Virus record (IMG/VR): IMGVR_UViG_3300032291_004228
Coordinates: 1-44,999 of that record
DNA from: a virus
Direction: 5' to 3' (one strand)
DNA: 44,999 nt
In this document: piece after piece, positions 1 to 7,440 of the stretch
Layout: each line of letters begins with the position of its first letter
How positions within the stretch are numbered: position 1 is the stretch's first letter
Notes under the pieces: model-generated
The model's input: the letters and a program-made list of their open reading frames with translations, nothing else
The model's database searches: none
What the model was told of the DNA's origin: nothing
Translations under genes and position numbers: made by a program

Positions 1-87
1 AGCAACCTCTTTGCCGTTGTTCATTTGTTTAATTTCTGGTTTTCCACCCATTCTGCCAATAAATCGGCAGCTATTTAATGTAGCCAT
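1..87 (-). CDS. ssb: Single-stranded DNA-binding protein, 5' fragment (runs off window)
   Basis: This is the first 29 codons of the SSB gene, beginning with the ATG at 87 and leaving the window at base 1. It is a duplicate of the start of the complete copy at 44523-44963, produced by the terminal repeat, and is not a second gene. Confidence 0.9.
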   Translation of the reverse strand, partial: MATLNSCRFIGRMGGKPEIKQMNNGKEVA

Positions 88-123
88 TTTATTTATTTAT
101 TAAATTGATATATTCTTCCTTAG
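1..123. repeat. Direct terminal repeat, left copy
   Basis: These 123 bases are identical to 44877-44999. They contain the 5' end of the SSB gene and the last codons of the HNH gene. Such a repeat at contig ends usually means a circular assembly whose overlap was not trimmed; a short direct terminal repeat of a linear virion genome is the alternative. Joining the ends keeps both genes intact. Confidence 0.95.
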
Positions 124-589
124 AAATGAATCTAGCTACATCGGGTTTATTTTTTATCCAATAAGCCACCGTGCCAGAGCCAACTTCTAATTTCTTTTCA
201 GCCTCATTCAGGCTTCCATAAGCTTTTCCTTTTACAAAAACCTGTTTTGACTGACTTCTTTTAACTCCACTAACTCCTCTATACTTAATTTTACTATGAT
301 CTAACAACTTATCTTTAACGGCTTGTTGCATATTTTGTTTATGAGTCCCCTTTTTTAAATGATCGGGATTAATACATAGTTTATTATTACACAAATGCAT
401 TATCTCGAAACCAGTATCTATATTTCCTTTGTGCAACTCATATGAATATTTATGAGTAGTTCTCATTTTTCCAAATACTTTTATTTGTCCATAGTTGGAC
501 GCAATAGAGCCTTGCCATATCCAACAACCTAATTCATTGACTTTGTAATTGTTTAATAATCTTTTAAAAGGAGGAATTGCTGCTGGCAT
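89..589 (-). CDS. HNH endonuclease, homing-type
   Basis: A 166-residue free-standing HNH nuclease. The HNH core is visible around residues 60-90 (MHLCNNKLCINPDHL then KGTHKQN), with the paired Cys-x4-Cys and the Asn-Pro-Asp-His signature of HNH_3 phage and intron enzymes. The C-terminal part (about 125-155, GSLNEAEKKLEVGSGTVAYW) looks like the NUMOD/intron-encoded nuclease helix-turn-helix that contacts DNA. Such proteins cut phage DNA and spread by recombination; no intron is evident here. It starts at ATG 589, about 30 bases after a good sigma70-like promoter, and its end nearly abuts ssb. It is probably a selfish insertion between nadV and ssb. Confidence 0.85.
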   Translation of the reverse strand: MPAAIPPFKRLLNNYKVNELGCWIWQGSIASNYGQIKVFGKMRTTHKYSYELHKGNIDTGFEIMHLCNNKLCINPDHLKKGTHKQNMQQAVKDKLLDHSKIKYRGVSGVKRSQSKQVFVKGKAYGSLNEAEKKLEVGSGTVAYWIKNKPDVARFISKEEYINLINK

Positions 590-628
590 AAGATAGTTAG
601 ATTAGATTTATATTAGACTAAAAAAACC

Positions 629-656
629 ATCTTATATTCTAAATTTCACTAGTCAA
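629..656 (-). promoter_or_regulatory. Sigma70-like promoter for the HNH gene
   Basis: On the - strand TTGACT (656-651) is followed after 16 bases by TAAGAT (634-629). The expected start would leave a ~30-base leader before ATG 589. The -35 box and next bases (TTGACTAGT) are repeated at the promoter-like site 10903 before the BstA-like gene. Confidence 0.5.
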
Positions 657-684
657 ATAAAATAATTGCTTTATTCACTGCCAT
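649..684 (-). other. 11-codon mini-ORF after nadV
   Basis: Directly after the nadV stop there is an AGGAG ribosome site and ATG at 684, but the frame stops after 11 codons at a TAG that overlaps the -35 box of the HNH promoter. It may be the decapitated start of a gene lost when the HNH gene inserted, or a leader peptide. No function is claimed. Confidence 0.25.
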
Positions 685-693
685 TTTTACTCC

Positions 694-1971
694 TTAAATT
701 AATATTTCACCATTTTTAAAAACAGTTACAAACCTATAATCTTCAACCCGACCACGAATTGATTTCTTTCCTTGGTCTGTAATTGGATCTTTATAAACAT
801 CTCGCCACTCACCATTTACTTTAATTGCAGAACATTTCATTGCAAATTTAAGCGTATCTCTGCTTACATTTTGCATTAAATCACCGCCAGAACCAAAAGC
901 AAAATTTTGAGCTGAAATATCATATTTTTCCGTTGCAGCAAGAATTTCATCAATTGTTTTTAAAGAAATTCCATCACCCCAAATAATCCGGTATTTATCA
1001 AAAACTTTGTAGCCTTTGCCGTTAAAAGAACGAGCAACGCCATTTGCTTCCATAATTTGAATAATTTTCTCAATTACTTCAATTGGCTTGCCGCTATCTG
1101 GTCGAATTACAAAAATTGGATAATCTTTGCTTTCAATTTTATCTTTCATTGTGCCACTAGTTACAAAATTTACAGCTTTGTAAATATCGTAAGAATCAAG
1201 CACGCAAGCAATAATTGGCGATGATTTATAAGTTTCTAAATAATTCTCAATCATCTCAAATTCGTTTTCACGACCCCAACTAGTTACCGTGGAATGCTCG
1301 CTTGCTCGAATTGAAAAACCTTGATATTTCCCATCATAATATTTGTTGGAATGCTCCAAACAATTAAAGTTATCCGTGCCTTTAAATTGTGTTAAGTGAG
1401 CAACTCCACCAATAGCCGCACTTTCAACACTTGAAGAGCCTCTATCTCCAAAGTTATGATAAGCAAAATCAACGCCGCTTATATCATCGGCAGTTTTTTC
1501 CCAGTGTTTTAAAAGCATTTCTTTGACAGCCAAAGACTTGCTTGCAATTGTTACAGGATACCAAAGCTTTAGTAGTAAAGTTTCAAGATAGCCAACAAGC
1601 CAAGCGCAGTTTGGATCGGTGTTTTCAATTGTTAGAAGAGGTTCTTTATTGCCGACAATTAAGCCTTCTGGTAACGCTTTAATTTCAATTGGTAATTTAC
1701 CATGCATTTCATACGCTATGTATTCCCAGCCCTTTCTATTAAAAGGCACTCCATGTGTATTTGCTAACTTTTCAGCATCGTCTATTTTATCAAATGTTAC
1801 CTTACCAAAGCCGCTTAAATATTCTTTTAAAATATAAGGCAAACCGTGCATCACAACCTTCTCATATTCCCCGCCTCTTGGCGCAAGGTAAGAATGGATA
1901 ATTTCAGTGCCTTTTGGATATTGGTTAAAATGCGAAAATTTGTAGCTGTCGCTTAAGTTTATTAAATTCAT
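694..1971 (-). CDS. nadV: Nicotinamide phosphoribosyltransferase
   Basis: This 425-residue protein makes NMN from nicotinamide and PRPP, the first step of a two-step NAD+ salvage route. Family signatures are clear: DSYK near residue 8, FGDRGSSSVESAAIGG about 173-188 (active-site Arg region), FKGTDN, SEHSTVTSWG with the catalytic His, VIRPDSGKP with the PRPP-binding Asp, GDGI, and FGSGGDLMQNVSRDTLKFAMK followed by KDP. It is somewhat shorter than animal NAMPT (about 490), as is usual for phage and bacterial NadV. It follows the radical SAM gene by 11 bases in one leftward operon with the adenylyltransferase. No Shine-Dalgarno sequence precedes ATG 1971. Likely role: restoring NAD+ during infection or countering NAD+-depleting defences. 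Confidence 0.95.
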   Translation of the reverse strand: MNLINLSDSYKFSHFNQYPKGTEIIHSYLAPRGGEYEKVVMHGLPYILKEYLSGFGKVTFDKIDDAEKLANTHGVPFNRKGWEYIAYEMHGKLPIEIKALPEGLIVGNKEPLLTIENTDPNCAWLVGYLETLLLKLWYPVTIASKSLAVKEMLLKHWEKTADDISGVDFAYHNFGDRGSSSVESAAIGGVAHLTQFKGTDNFNCLEHSNKYYDGKYQGFSIRASEHSTVTSWGRENEFEMIENYLETYKSSPIIACVLDSYDIYKAVNFVTSGTMKDKIESKDYPIFVIRPDSGKPIEVIEKIIQIMEANGVARSFNGKGYKVFDKYRIIWGDGISLKTIDEILAATEKYDISAQNFAFGSGGDLMQNVSRDTLKFAMKCSAIKVNGEWRDVYKDPITDQGKKSIRGRVEDYRFVTVFKNGEILI

Positions 1972-1982
1972 TTTGTTTAACT

Positions 1983-2924
1983 TTAATTTAAATTAATAGG
2001 AGCATGAACTTTCTGTAAACCGCAGCCTACAGAAGGTTTTGCATATTCAGGATTTTCTCTCATCCAATTTTGGACATACCACAATTGACCACAACCGCCG
2101 CCAATTGTGTCTTGACCAGCAGGATCAAAAACTCTTACATTATACCCAGCCTCAACTAACTTAGAACCAAATTCAACTGCTAGATTGCGTTGATATTCAT
2201 TACTAGCTTTCTCATGAGATTCTCTTTCGCAAATTACTGAAACGGTAGCTTCCCAAACTTTTGGATTAAATAAATTAAGGAGTCTTTCTACATCTTCGTT
2301 CGAGCTATTGCTTTCGTGAGCGCAATAATTAAAAAATGGTTTTCTTCCAGTTGCTGTATGCCATAGTTCACCTTCGGTTGCTATTTCTGCCAAATTTAGT
2401 TTAGACTTAAACGGAATTAGCTTGTTTCTTGCTTCATCAGTGCTTTCGTGGATGCTAAATTGCAAACCAATTGTCGGAATTTTAATACTTAGATCACGAA
2501 TCCAAGCATAATCAACTTTCGGCGCACTTGAGCTAATCAAAAGAGCGGCTTTAGGATATTTTTCATGCAAAATCTCAAAAGCTTTTGCTAAATTTTTGTT
2601 AAGAGCTGGCTCACCCATGCTCATAACCATAATTTGCAATTTATTGATAGAATTAGGATTAATTCCATCAATTTGAGAATCTAAAATATATTGAGCTTGT
2701 CCAACTATTTCTTCGGCTGATAAATTCCTTACAAAGTAATCACCTGTTCCGCAAAAACGGCAACCCATTGGACAGCCACACATTGTAGAAATACATAGAA
2801 CAGTTCTTTGTTCATAAGTTGGATATTTATAAAGCACCGATTCGACTGCAATATCTTTTTTCTCAAAGATATATTTTTTTACATGCTCCTTTGAATCTTC
2901 AAAAACATTAATTTTAGTCCACAT
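1983..2924 (-). CDS. RlmN/Cfr-like radical SAM protein in NAD salvage operon
   Basis: A 313-residue radical SAM protein. C51-x3-C55-x2-C58 (GCPMGCRFCGTG) is the 4Fe-4S motif. The layout matches RlmN/Cfr adenine-C2/C8 methyltransferases: a cysteine seven residues earlier (C44, the resolving position), RNLSAEEIVGQ after the cluster, MSMGEPALN, ISSSAPKV, FSIHESTDEARNKLIPF, and C278 in GGGCGQLW at the methyl-carrier position. Both special cysteines of the RlmN mechanism are therefore kept. The N-terminal RNA-binding domain of RlmN is reduced to about 40 residues. It lies 3 bases after nadM and 11 before nadV. Known family members methylate A2503 of 23S rRNA or A37 of tRNA; the substrate here is unknown, and a role tied to NAD metabolism is only inferred from position. 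Confidence 0.88.
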   Translation of the reverse strand: MWTKINVFEDSKEHVKKYIFEKKDIAVESVLYKYPTYEQRTVLCISTMCGCPMGCRFCGTGDYFVRNLSAEEIVGQAQYILDSQIDGINPNSINKLQIMVMSMGEPALNKNLAKAFEILHEKYPKAALLISSSAPKVDYAWIRDLSIKIPTIGLQFSIHESTDEARNKLIPFKSKLNLAEIATEGELWHTATGRKPFFNYCAHESNSSNEDVERLLNLFNPKVWEATVSVICERESHEKASNEYQRNLAVEFGSKLVEAGYNVRVFDPAGQDTIGGGCGQLWYVQNWMRENPEYAKPSVGCGLQKVHAPINLN

Positions 2925-2927
2925 ATT

Positions 2928-3821
2928 TTAAGAAATAAAAGTTAAAAGGGGTTTGTGAAAATCGTGTAGCAATTCTTCAAGCTCTTCTTTAGTAGCCCAA
3001 ACAAAATCTTTAAACTCTTTGTCTTGGATTTCATTTTTCGAATCTCTTGCATTTCTTACCAAAAAACAGTGAGTCATAATTGAGTCTTTTGTTCCTTTAT
3101 ATCGAACATCATCAATTTTAATCGAGCCGCAATAATCAATATCTCTAAAATCAGTAATTCCAGTTTCTTCTTTTAGTTCGCGAATAGCCGCCGCTTTTAA
3201 AGTATTGTCTGACGGATCAACAAAACCACCAACGAAGCAATATTTATCACCTTTTTTACCAACTAAATATTTATTATCATTTTTAACAATTACATCGACT
3301 GTTGAATAAACAATCGGATAGCGATTTTCAGCGGCGTAAATAATGCCAGCTCTAAAATCTTCTGATGATTTTGGATTAGACATACCAATTGCTTTTCTTA
3401 ATGCAGTTGCCGAATGCGCTCCAACATCATTAATAATTTTTACTTTATGCTTGCCATGATAATAGCCTTCAATCGAATTATCTTTGCCGCCAAAAATAGT
3501 TGCTTCTTTAAATCCTAAATCAGCAATAATCTTATCAATTTGATCTGACCAATCTTTATCGCTTGGCATATCAAAAAGTGGTAAAATATCAATTATATCT
3601 TCAAAATCATTTCGATAACAACCCTCTTCAGTTTTAAATAACATCTTACGAGTTTCAAAATCTAGTGGATTTTTATCTGTTCCAATCGCTGCTGTACAAC
3701 CAATCAAGAGTAAGATCTTTTTTTGTGAAATATTTGACATTGGATTAGCCGCCTCAAATAGTGCAGAATGTCCTTTGTGTAAATCAGGCGTTTGAAATCT
3801 TCCAATAATTACTGACAACAT
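2928..3821 (-). CDS. nadM: Bifunctional NMN adenylyltransferase / Nudix hydrolase
   Basis: A 297-residue two-domain enzyme. The N-terminal half is a nucleotidyltransferase: GRFQTPDLHKGH at 7-18 carries H15 and H18 of the HxGH motif, and SATALRK near 137 is the ISxTxxR motif. It should convert NMN plus ATP to NAD+. The C-terminal half has a Nudix box (GGFVDPSDNTLKAAAIRELKEETG) and probably hydrolyses ADP-ribose or a related nucleotide; the first Nudix Glu is replaced by Asn, while RELxEE is kept. The same fusion is known in cyanobacterial slr0787-type proteins and in vibriophage KVP40 (NatV). AAAGGAG precedes ATG 3821, so this is probably the first gene of the nadM-radical SAM-nadV unit. Confidence 0.93.
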   Translation of the reverse strand: MLSVIIGRFQTPDLHKGHSALFEAANPMSNISQKKILLLIGCTAAIGTDKNPLDFETRKMLFKTEEGCYRNDFEDIIDILPLFDMPSDKDWSDQIDKIIADLGFKEATIFGGKDNSIEGYYHGKHKVKIINDVGAHSATALRKAIGMSNPKSSEDFRAGIIYAAENRYPIVYSTVDVIVKNDNKYLVGKKGDKYCFVGGFVDPSDNTLKAAAIRELKEETGITDFRDIDYCGSIKIDDVRYKGTKDSIMTHCFLVRNARDSKNEIQDKEFKDFVWATKEELEELLHDFHKPLLTFIS

Positions 3822-3853
3822 ATTATCTCCTTTTGTTATTGTTCTCCATTTGT

Positions 3854-3887
3854 TTCGTTTTTTACTTCCAAATTAATTCTTTGCGTT
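3854..3887. repeat. 34-base repeat shared with 43216-43249
   Basis: An exact 34-base match to 43216-43249. Here it covers the last codons and stop of the 67-residue gene; at 43 kb the same bases are read in another frame within a gene remnant. It marks past recombination between the two early-region loci. Confidence 0.9.
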
Positions 3888-4065
3888 GTTTTCCAACTGG
3901 TCTTGTGAAAGCCCTTGGTAAACTATGTTTTTTTGTATATTTTTTCATTATTGAGTAAAGAGTACATTGTTTCATATCTACTAACAAATTTGCGGCATCT
4001 CTGCACGATAATTTTTCCGTTATTATTTTGTCGTATATTTCTTTTAACATTTTTTCATTGTTCAT
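3862..4065 (-). CDS. Small helix-turn-helix-like protein
   Basis: A 67-residue basic protein of unknown function, preceded by AAGGGG eight bases before ATG 4065. Residues 8-45 have the spacing of a helix-turn-helix (a helix ending in CRDAANLL, then a second helix with QCTLYSIMKKY). The protein at 14199-14414 has a similar plan (EIYEKMI..., AAMLI, LRYHIKRY), so the two are probably distant paralogues. A DNA-binding regulator is a reasonable guess, not proven. Its 3' end lies within the 34-base repeat. Confidence 0.6.
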   Translation of the reverse strand: MNNEKMLKEIYDKIITEKLSCRDAANLLVDMKQCTLYSIMKKYTKKHSLPRAFTRPVGKQRKELIWK

Positions 4066-4096
4066 CTACTACCCCTTAATTTGTTTTAAAATTTCG

Positions 4097-4768
4097 TCAC
4101 GCATTGTTATTGTTTTTTGATTGCCATTTAGTTAAAAACATTTCTTTAGCTTCTTTGTCGTTTTCCAAATAACCTAAAAAATCACTTATTTTACTTTTAA
4201 TTTCATTTTCAATCCCAGCGTGATTGTGATAATCTTCGCGCCAAAATTCCTTACCATCAGAAATTAAATAAGAAAAGTTAGGCAAATCAGAACAATAAAG
4301 ATAAATCAAATGTTGGCTTGAGTCTAAAAACTTGCCTAGCTCGTAGTTACTTGTAAACTTGATGTCGTAAATAGTATCTCGCTTAATGACATCGGTGCGT
4401 CCGTAAAGTAAGAACTCTTGATTGCCAACTGTAATTTCTTTTTTGACTGATTGTTGCCAGAGTCCGCCTTTGACAATATCGCCAATATCTTTAATTATTC
4501 CTTCATATCCTTCTGGAGGACAATTTGCCGCGAATTCCTTAGTATGTATATGCCAATTCCCATCAATAAAAGTGATTTTTTCTTCTGAAAATAATTGAAC
4601 AAATCTTTCAAAATCAATTCCCTTCTGCATAGCCTCATTAGGTTCAAACTTCTCTCTACTCAAAGTTTTAAGGAAGTCAGCTCTACTATCTTGAGGCGAT
4701 TTCCATTCGTCATTGATGTAATACTGGTAAGCATTAATCAGGCTAGGTGTAATTAAGAATTTAGTCAT
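4097..4768 (-). CDS. PD-(D/E)XK nuclease, RecB/Cas4-like
   Basis: A 223-residue protein with the core of a restriction-like nuclease: GIDFERFVQLF near residue 50 (motif I Glu), YGRTDVI near 123 (motif II Asp) and DIKFT near 136 (D/E-x-K), followed by SSQHLIYLYC, the helix with the motif IV Gln/Tyr. This order fits phage RecB-like or YqaJ-like exonucleases, which usually partner a recombinase; the Sak4-like gene lies just upstream. The start ATG overlaps the stop of the 47-codon membrane ORF. A piece of a homologous gene remains at 4981-5043. Confidence 0.75.
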   Translation of the reverse strand: MTKFLITPSLINAYQYYINDEWKSPQDSRADFLKTLSREKFEPNEAMQKGIDFERFVQLFSEEKITFIDGNWHIHTKEFAANCPPEGYEGIIKDIGDIVKGGLWQQSVKKEITVGNQEFLLYGRTDVIKRDTIYDIKFTSNYELGKFLDSSQHLIYLYCSDLPNFSYLISDGKEFWREDYHNHAGIENEIKSKISDFLGYLENDKEAKEMFLTKWQSKNNNNA

Positions 4769-4904
4769 GTGAAAAAATAAAATAAATCGCTAAAGATGAT
4801 GCCAGCCAAACTAATAAAGCTACTGGCTTAGAAAAGTCATCCACAAGAAGAATGCCCAAAATGACTAACTGTATAGCAATCCCACCCCAAGATACTCTCT
4901 TCAT
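4761..4904 (-). CDS. Small membrane protein, 47 aa
   Basis: ATG 4904 is preceded by a strong GGAGGGTAAGTAGT ribosome site. The protein has two hydrophobic stretches (about residues 7-21 and 29-44) separated by a short acidic turn (VDDFSK), as in a two-helix hairpin. Its stop overlaps the start of the nuclease gene (ATGACTAA), so the two are translationally coupled. Function unknown. Confidence 0.6.
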   Translation of the reverse strand: MKRVSWGGIAIQLVILGILLVDDFSKPVALLVWLASSLAIYFIFSHD

Positions 4905-4905
4905 A

Positions 4906-5058
4906 CTACTTACCCTCCTTTTTAGTTTCTTCATTCAAAAAATGCGTTATAGCAAGAAAATTTTCGTCATTAGCTACTACCTAACCTCCAGTAATGTGGT
5001 CAAAAATAGCTACTTGGTTGCCAACCTTGATTTCTTTTTTGACTGACCGTTTTTTGCT
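4906..5058 (-). pseudogene. Remnant of a second nuclease-like gene
   Basis: The - strand reads VKKEIKVGNQVAIFDHITGG then TAG at 4983-4981, then continues in frame as VVANDENFLAITHFLNEETK to TAG at 4908-4906. VKKEIKVGNQ matches VKKEITVGNQ of the adjacent nuclease (4097-4768), and the DNA around 5018-5045 is close to that around 4421-4450. No start codon belongs to the frame. I read this as a decayed duplicate joined to an unknown tail; a suppressed TAG is less likely. Confidence 0.4.
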
Positions 5059-5138
5059 AACGAATATATAACCATTAGCGATAATGGCATAATGTAGCAG
5101 AAAACTACGATTACGCCGATTATATTAAGAATTTGCAT
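5010..5138 (-). CDS. Small membrane protein, 42 aa
   Basis: ATG 5138 follows GAGGT and overlaps the end of the Sak4-like gene. Residues 3-27 form one hydrophobic segment (LNIIGVIVVFCYIM...LSLMVIYSL) followed by a Lys/Ser/Arg-rich tail. The tail is encoded by the same bases as the nuclease remnant, read in another frame, so its C-terminus may be recent. Function unknown. Confidence 0.5.
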   Translation of the reverse strand: MQILNIIGVIVVFCYIMPLSLMVIYSLAKNGQSKKKSRLATK

Positions 5139-6087
5139 CTTTTACCTCTTCTTTTTTAGCTTTAACCTTAACCTTAAACTCCTTACTCTTAGCATCAAAC
5201 TCACAACCAAGCTCTGCAACTTTAGTCTTTAGAAAAGATGCTTCCATTTGGTAAGAAGACCAAAGCTTGTCATGCTTGTTGTAATGAGTGTTGTAATAGC
5301 TGTTTAGTTGCTCTAAATCTTTAATGTTTGCTACTTTAGTTTTTAGCTCTTCAATCAAAGCATCATAATCTTTTGCAAGCTCTTCATCCTTCTTAAGTTT
5401 TTCTTGGTAAGCGTCAAAGATTGCTTCTGAAAGAAAATTATTTATACCAGCAAGTGGTTTATATTCTAAAAAAGAATTAATTCCTAGCGAGTTTTTAGTG
5501 TAAAAGTTATCATTCGGAGATAAATCAATAGTTCTTTTACCACCTTGAATTGACATATAGCCAACAAAATCAAGTTCCTTAATAACATCTTTACCAGCTG
5601 AACCCGAAACATCGAGGCGTTTAAATACTTTATCATCCACTTTTTCTTCTCTTTCGTGAGAGATAAAAATTACTGATTTATTTTTTGCTTCCAATAATTT
5701 AAGAAGTCTTTGAAATTCACCTTTGATACTTCCCCAGCCTTTTTGAGACAATTGACCATCCAATTGTTTTAGTTTTGGGTTTGAAAGTGCAAGCCAGTCA
5801 CCCATTCTATCAATTACTTTTCCAAGGGTGTCAATTACAATCGTTTCAAAACTAGAAATATCTTCTTTTGTTAAAGTATCTATCAAATCTTGGTAGCTTT
5901 GGACTTCAATAAAATCAGTGCGATATTGTGGTGAAACACGCTTCAAGCCATTGTCAAAATCAATTAAAAGTGGTTTAGGTGCAGATAATGCTAAAACCGT
6001 TTTTCCAGCACCGGGTTGACCGTAAATAAGCCCTTTTAGTTTAATTTTAGTTTGCGTTAATTCATTTGGTTTTTTGATTAAACTCAT
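5125..6087 (-). CDS. Sak4-like ATP-binding recombination protein
   Basis: A 320-residue RecA-fold ATPase of the phage AAA_24/Sak4 group. Walker A is GQPGAGKT at 23-30 and Walker B is ETIVIDTLG at 81-89; FISHERE near 143 fits the sensor strand. The C-terminal third (about 225-320) is charged and helical. Sak4 proteins promote single-strand annealing together with the phage SSB, and the genome encodes an SSB and two nucleases in the same arm, giving a plausible recombination module. GAGG lies upstream of ATG 6087. Confidence 0.8.
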   Translation of the reverse strand: MSLIKKPNELTQTKIKLKGLIYGQPGAGKTVLALSAPKPLLIDFDNGLKRVSPQYRTDFIEVQSYQDLIDTLTKEDISSFETIVIDTLGKVIDRMGDWLALSNPKLKQLDGQLSQKGWGSIKGEFQRLLKLLEAKNKSVIFISHEREEKVDDKVFKRLDVSGSAGKDVIKELDFVGYMSIQGGKRTIDLSPNDNFYTKNSLGINSFLEYKPLAGINNFLSEAIFDAYQEKLKKDEELAKDYDALIEELKTKVANIKDLEQLNSYYNTHYNKHDKLWSSYQMEASFLKTKVAELGCEFDAKSKEFKVKVKAKKEEVKDANS

Positions 6088-6157
6088 TTTTATTTCCTCA
6101 TTTATTTGTTAATTTGACTTGCCCAATAGTACTAATATTCTTGCGAATCATTGTCGT

Positions 6158-6412
6158 TCATAAAACCTCTAATGATTTTAAGTGATCTATAGTTATCTCT
6201 TTATTTGAATTAAGATAAATGTGATCTTTGGCTGCTTCTAAATTCTTGCCATAAATTGCTTTGCCAATGTAATCATAAATTGCATTGCCAATGAAATTAT
6301 GAGAAGTTGTTGCCGCATTCATTGGCAATGCAATTCTAAAATTTGCCATTTGCTTTTCAGCATCAATCCAAGCCTGATGAATTTCTGGTGTTATTTCTAA
6401 TTGTTTTGTCAT
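6158..6412 (-). CDS. Hypothetical protein, 84 aa
   Basis: Not recognised. A soluble, mixed-charge protein with AAGG upstream of its ATG and 11 bases between it and the next gene upstream. Its position in a run of small early genes suggests an accessory role. Confidence 0.55.
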   Translation of the reverse strand: MTKQLEITPEIHQAWIDAEKQMANFRIALPMNAATTSHNFIGNAIYDYIGKAIYGKNLEAAKDHIYLNSNKEITIDHLKSLEVL

Positions 6413-6423
6413 GTTTTACCTTT

Positions 6424-6618
6424 TTAGTTGTTAATAATTTCCATTTTATATCTTGGTTTTTCGTTTTCCGTCCATTTTAGTCTTTTAATATTATCTCTAC
6501 CTTCCTGAATAGCCTTAACGTAAACTATTCTTTTAGCTTCCATGTCATTAATAGCTTCGACTTCTACTGTGTCGAAATGCTCGATATACTTGGTAATTTG
6601 TATTTTGTATTTAGGCAT
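6424..6618 (-). CDS. Small protein resembling DpnD/PcfM family, 64 aa
   Basis: The sequence begins KYKIQITKYIEHFDTVEVEA followed by an acidic/basic helix with EAKRIVY, the usual arrangement of the short DpnD/PcfM-like phage proteins. GGAGG precedes ATG 6618, which sits at the end of the preceding 89-residue gene, so the two are coupled. The family has no firmly known function. Confidence 0.5.
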   Translation of the reverse strand: MPKYKIQITKYIEHFDTVEVEAINDMEAKRIVYVKAIQEGRDNIKRLKWTENEKPRYKMEIINN

Positions 6619-6887
6619 TATCTTGCCTCCATTGCTTCTTGTTGAGCGCGTCTTAATCCTTCGCTCTCAATTTCAGCTTTTGAAATCCATTTGTAAATTT
6701 CATGTTCAATATCAACTGAAATCTCATTAATTCTTTTTTTATCAAGAGCTTTCCCGTCAATTAAAATTTCTTCGATGTCTAAATTTGTTTTTCCATATTG
6801 TCCTAAACACTCGATTATTTTTTCCGAAACTTTTTCTAAAGTTGGAGCTTCAAACTCACCCCAATTTTTACATTCAATAATTACCAT
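6618..6887 (-). CDS. Hypothetical protein, 89 aa
   Basis: Not recognised. An acidic N-terminal half and a helical, charged C-terminal half (AEIESEGLRRAQQEAMEAR). It overlaps the next gene by one base. The leader before it (6888-7017) is AT-rich with no Shine-Dalgarno sequence. Confidence 0.5.
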   Translation of the reverse strand: MVIIECKNWGEFEAPTLEKVSEKIIECLGQYGKTNLDIEEILIDGKALDKKRINEISVDIEHEIYKWISKAEIESEGLRRAQQEAMEAR

Positions 6888-6968
6888 AAAAAAATAATTA
6901 AATTAATTTTGTTACCGCATTAAAAAGATTTAATTTTTACTTGCAAGAATTATTTTTACTGCCGCAGT

Positions 6969-6987
6969 AAATAAATTACTTGACATT
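6969..6987. repeat. 19-base repeat containing TTGACAT
   Basis: The 19 bases aaataaattacttgacatt recur exactly at 16156-16174 in the divergent control region. Both copies are followed by a GAGGCT motif (6999 and 16192). It lies in the only sizeable gene-free gap of this neighbourhood (6888-7017) and could be a regulator site. Confidence 0.7.
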
Positions 6988-7017
6988 AATTTAGCCTAGA
7001 GGCTGTAGAGAGAAAAT

Positions 7018-7416
7018 TTATACAAGCCCCATTTTTTTTAATTTTAGCCACATTCTTGCTGCGGTGTCTGCCAATGATTCGTTTTCTTGCTTATCAACGC
7101 GGTAATAATTAAAAGAAAGCGTGCTTGAGTATTGAATATAATCTTTTGTCAATTCCAAACTTTCTTCAGAAGAGCAATTTTCTTTATCATGAATCGAGTC
7201 GGACAAAGCCTCCAAAATCGTTTCTAAATCATAAGCAAAGCAATCAACTTGAGTATTTTCTTTATCAGTGCTACAATATGGTTCTTGATTTCTATGCCTA
7301 AGTTGCTTGTCTGTGTTGTAATAATATTCCATAAAACTAAGTTTTGATTCGCCATTTAATTTGCTTAACCCATTTTTTTGAAGTTGCTTAGAAATTTTAT
7401 AAGATGTTGTTTTCAT
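7018..7416 (-). CDS. Hypothetical protein, 132 aa
   Basis: Not recognised. Hydrophilic protein with AAGGAAAAGGAAAA before ATG 7416. The C-terminal part (about 95-130) looks helical with Ala/Leu/Lys (DTAARMWLKLKK). No known motif. Confidence 0.55.
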   Translation of the reverse strand: MKTTSYKISKQLQKNGLSKLNGESKLSFMEYYYNTDKQLRHRNQEPYCSTDKENTQVDCFAYDLETILEALSDSIHDKENCSSEESLELTKDYIQYSSTLSFNYYRVDKQENESLADTAARMWLKLKKMGLV

Positions 7417-7440
7417 TTTTCCTTTTCCTTTATTGTTGAT

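Noticed and set aside
4852-5046. + strand ORF of 64 codons
   Set aside because: It is antisense to two small membrane frames with good ribosome sites and has none itself.
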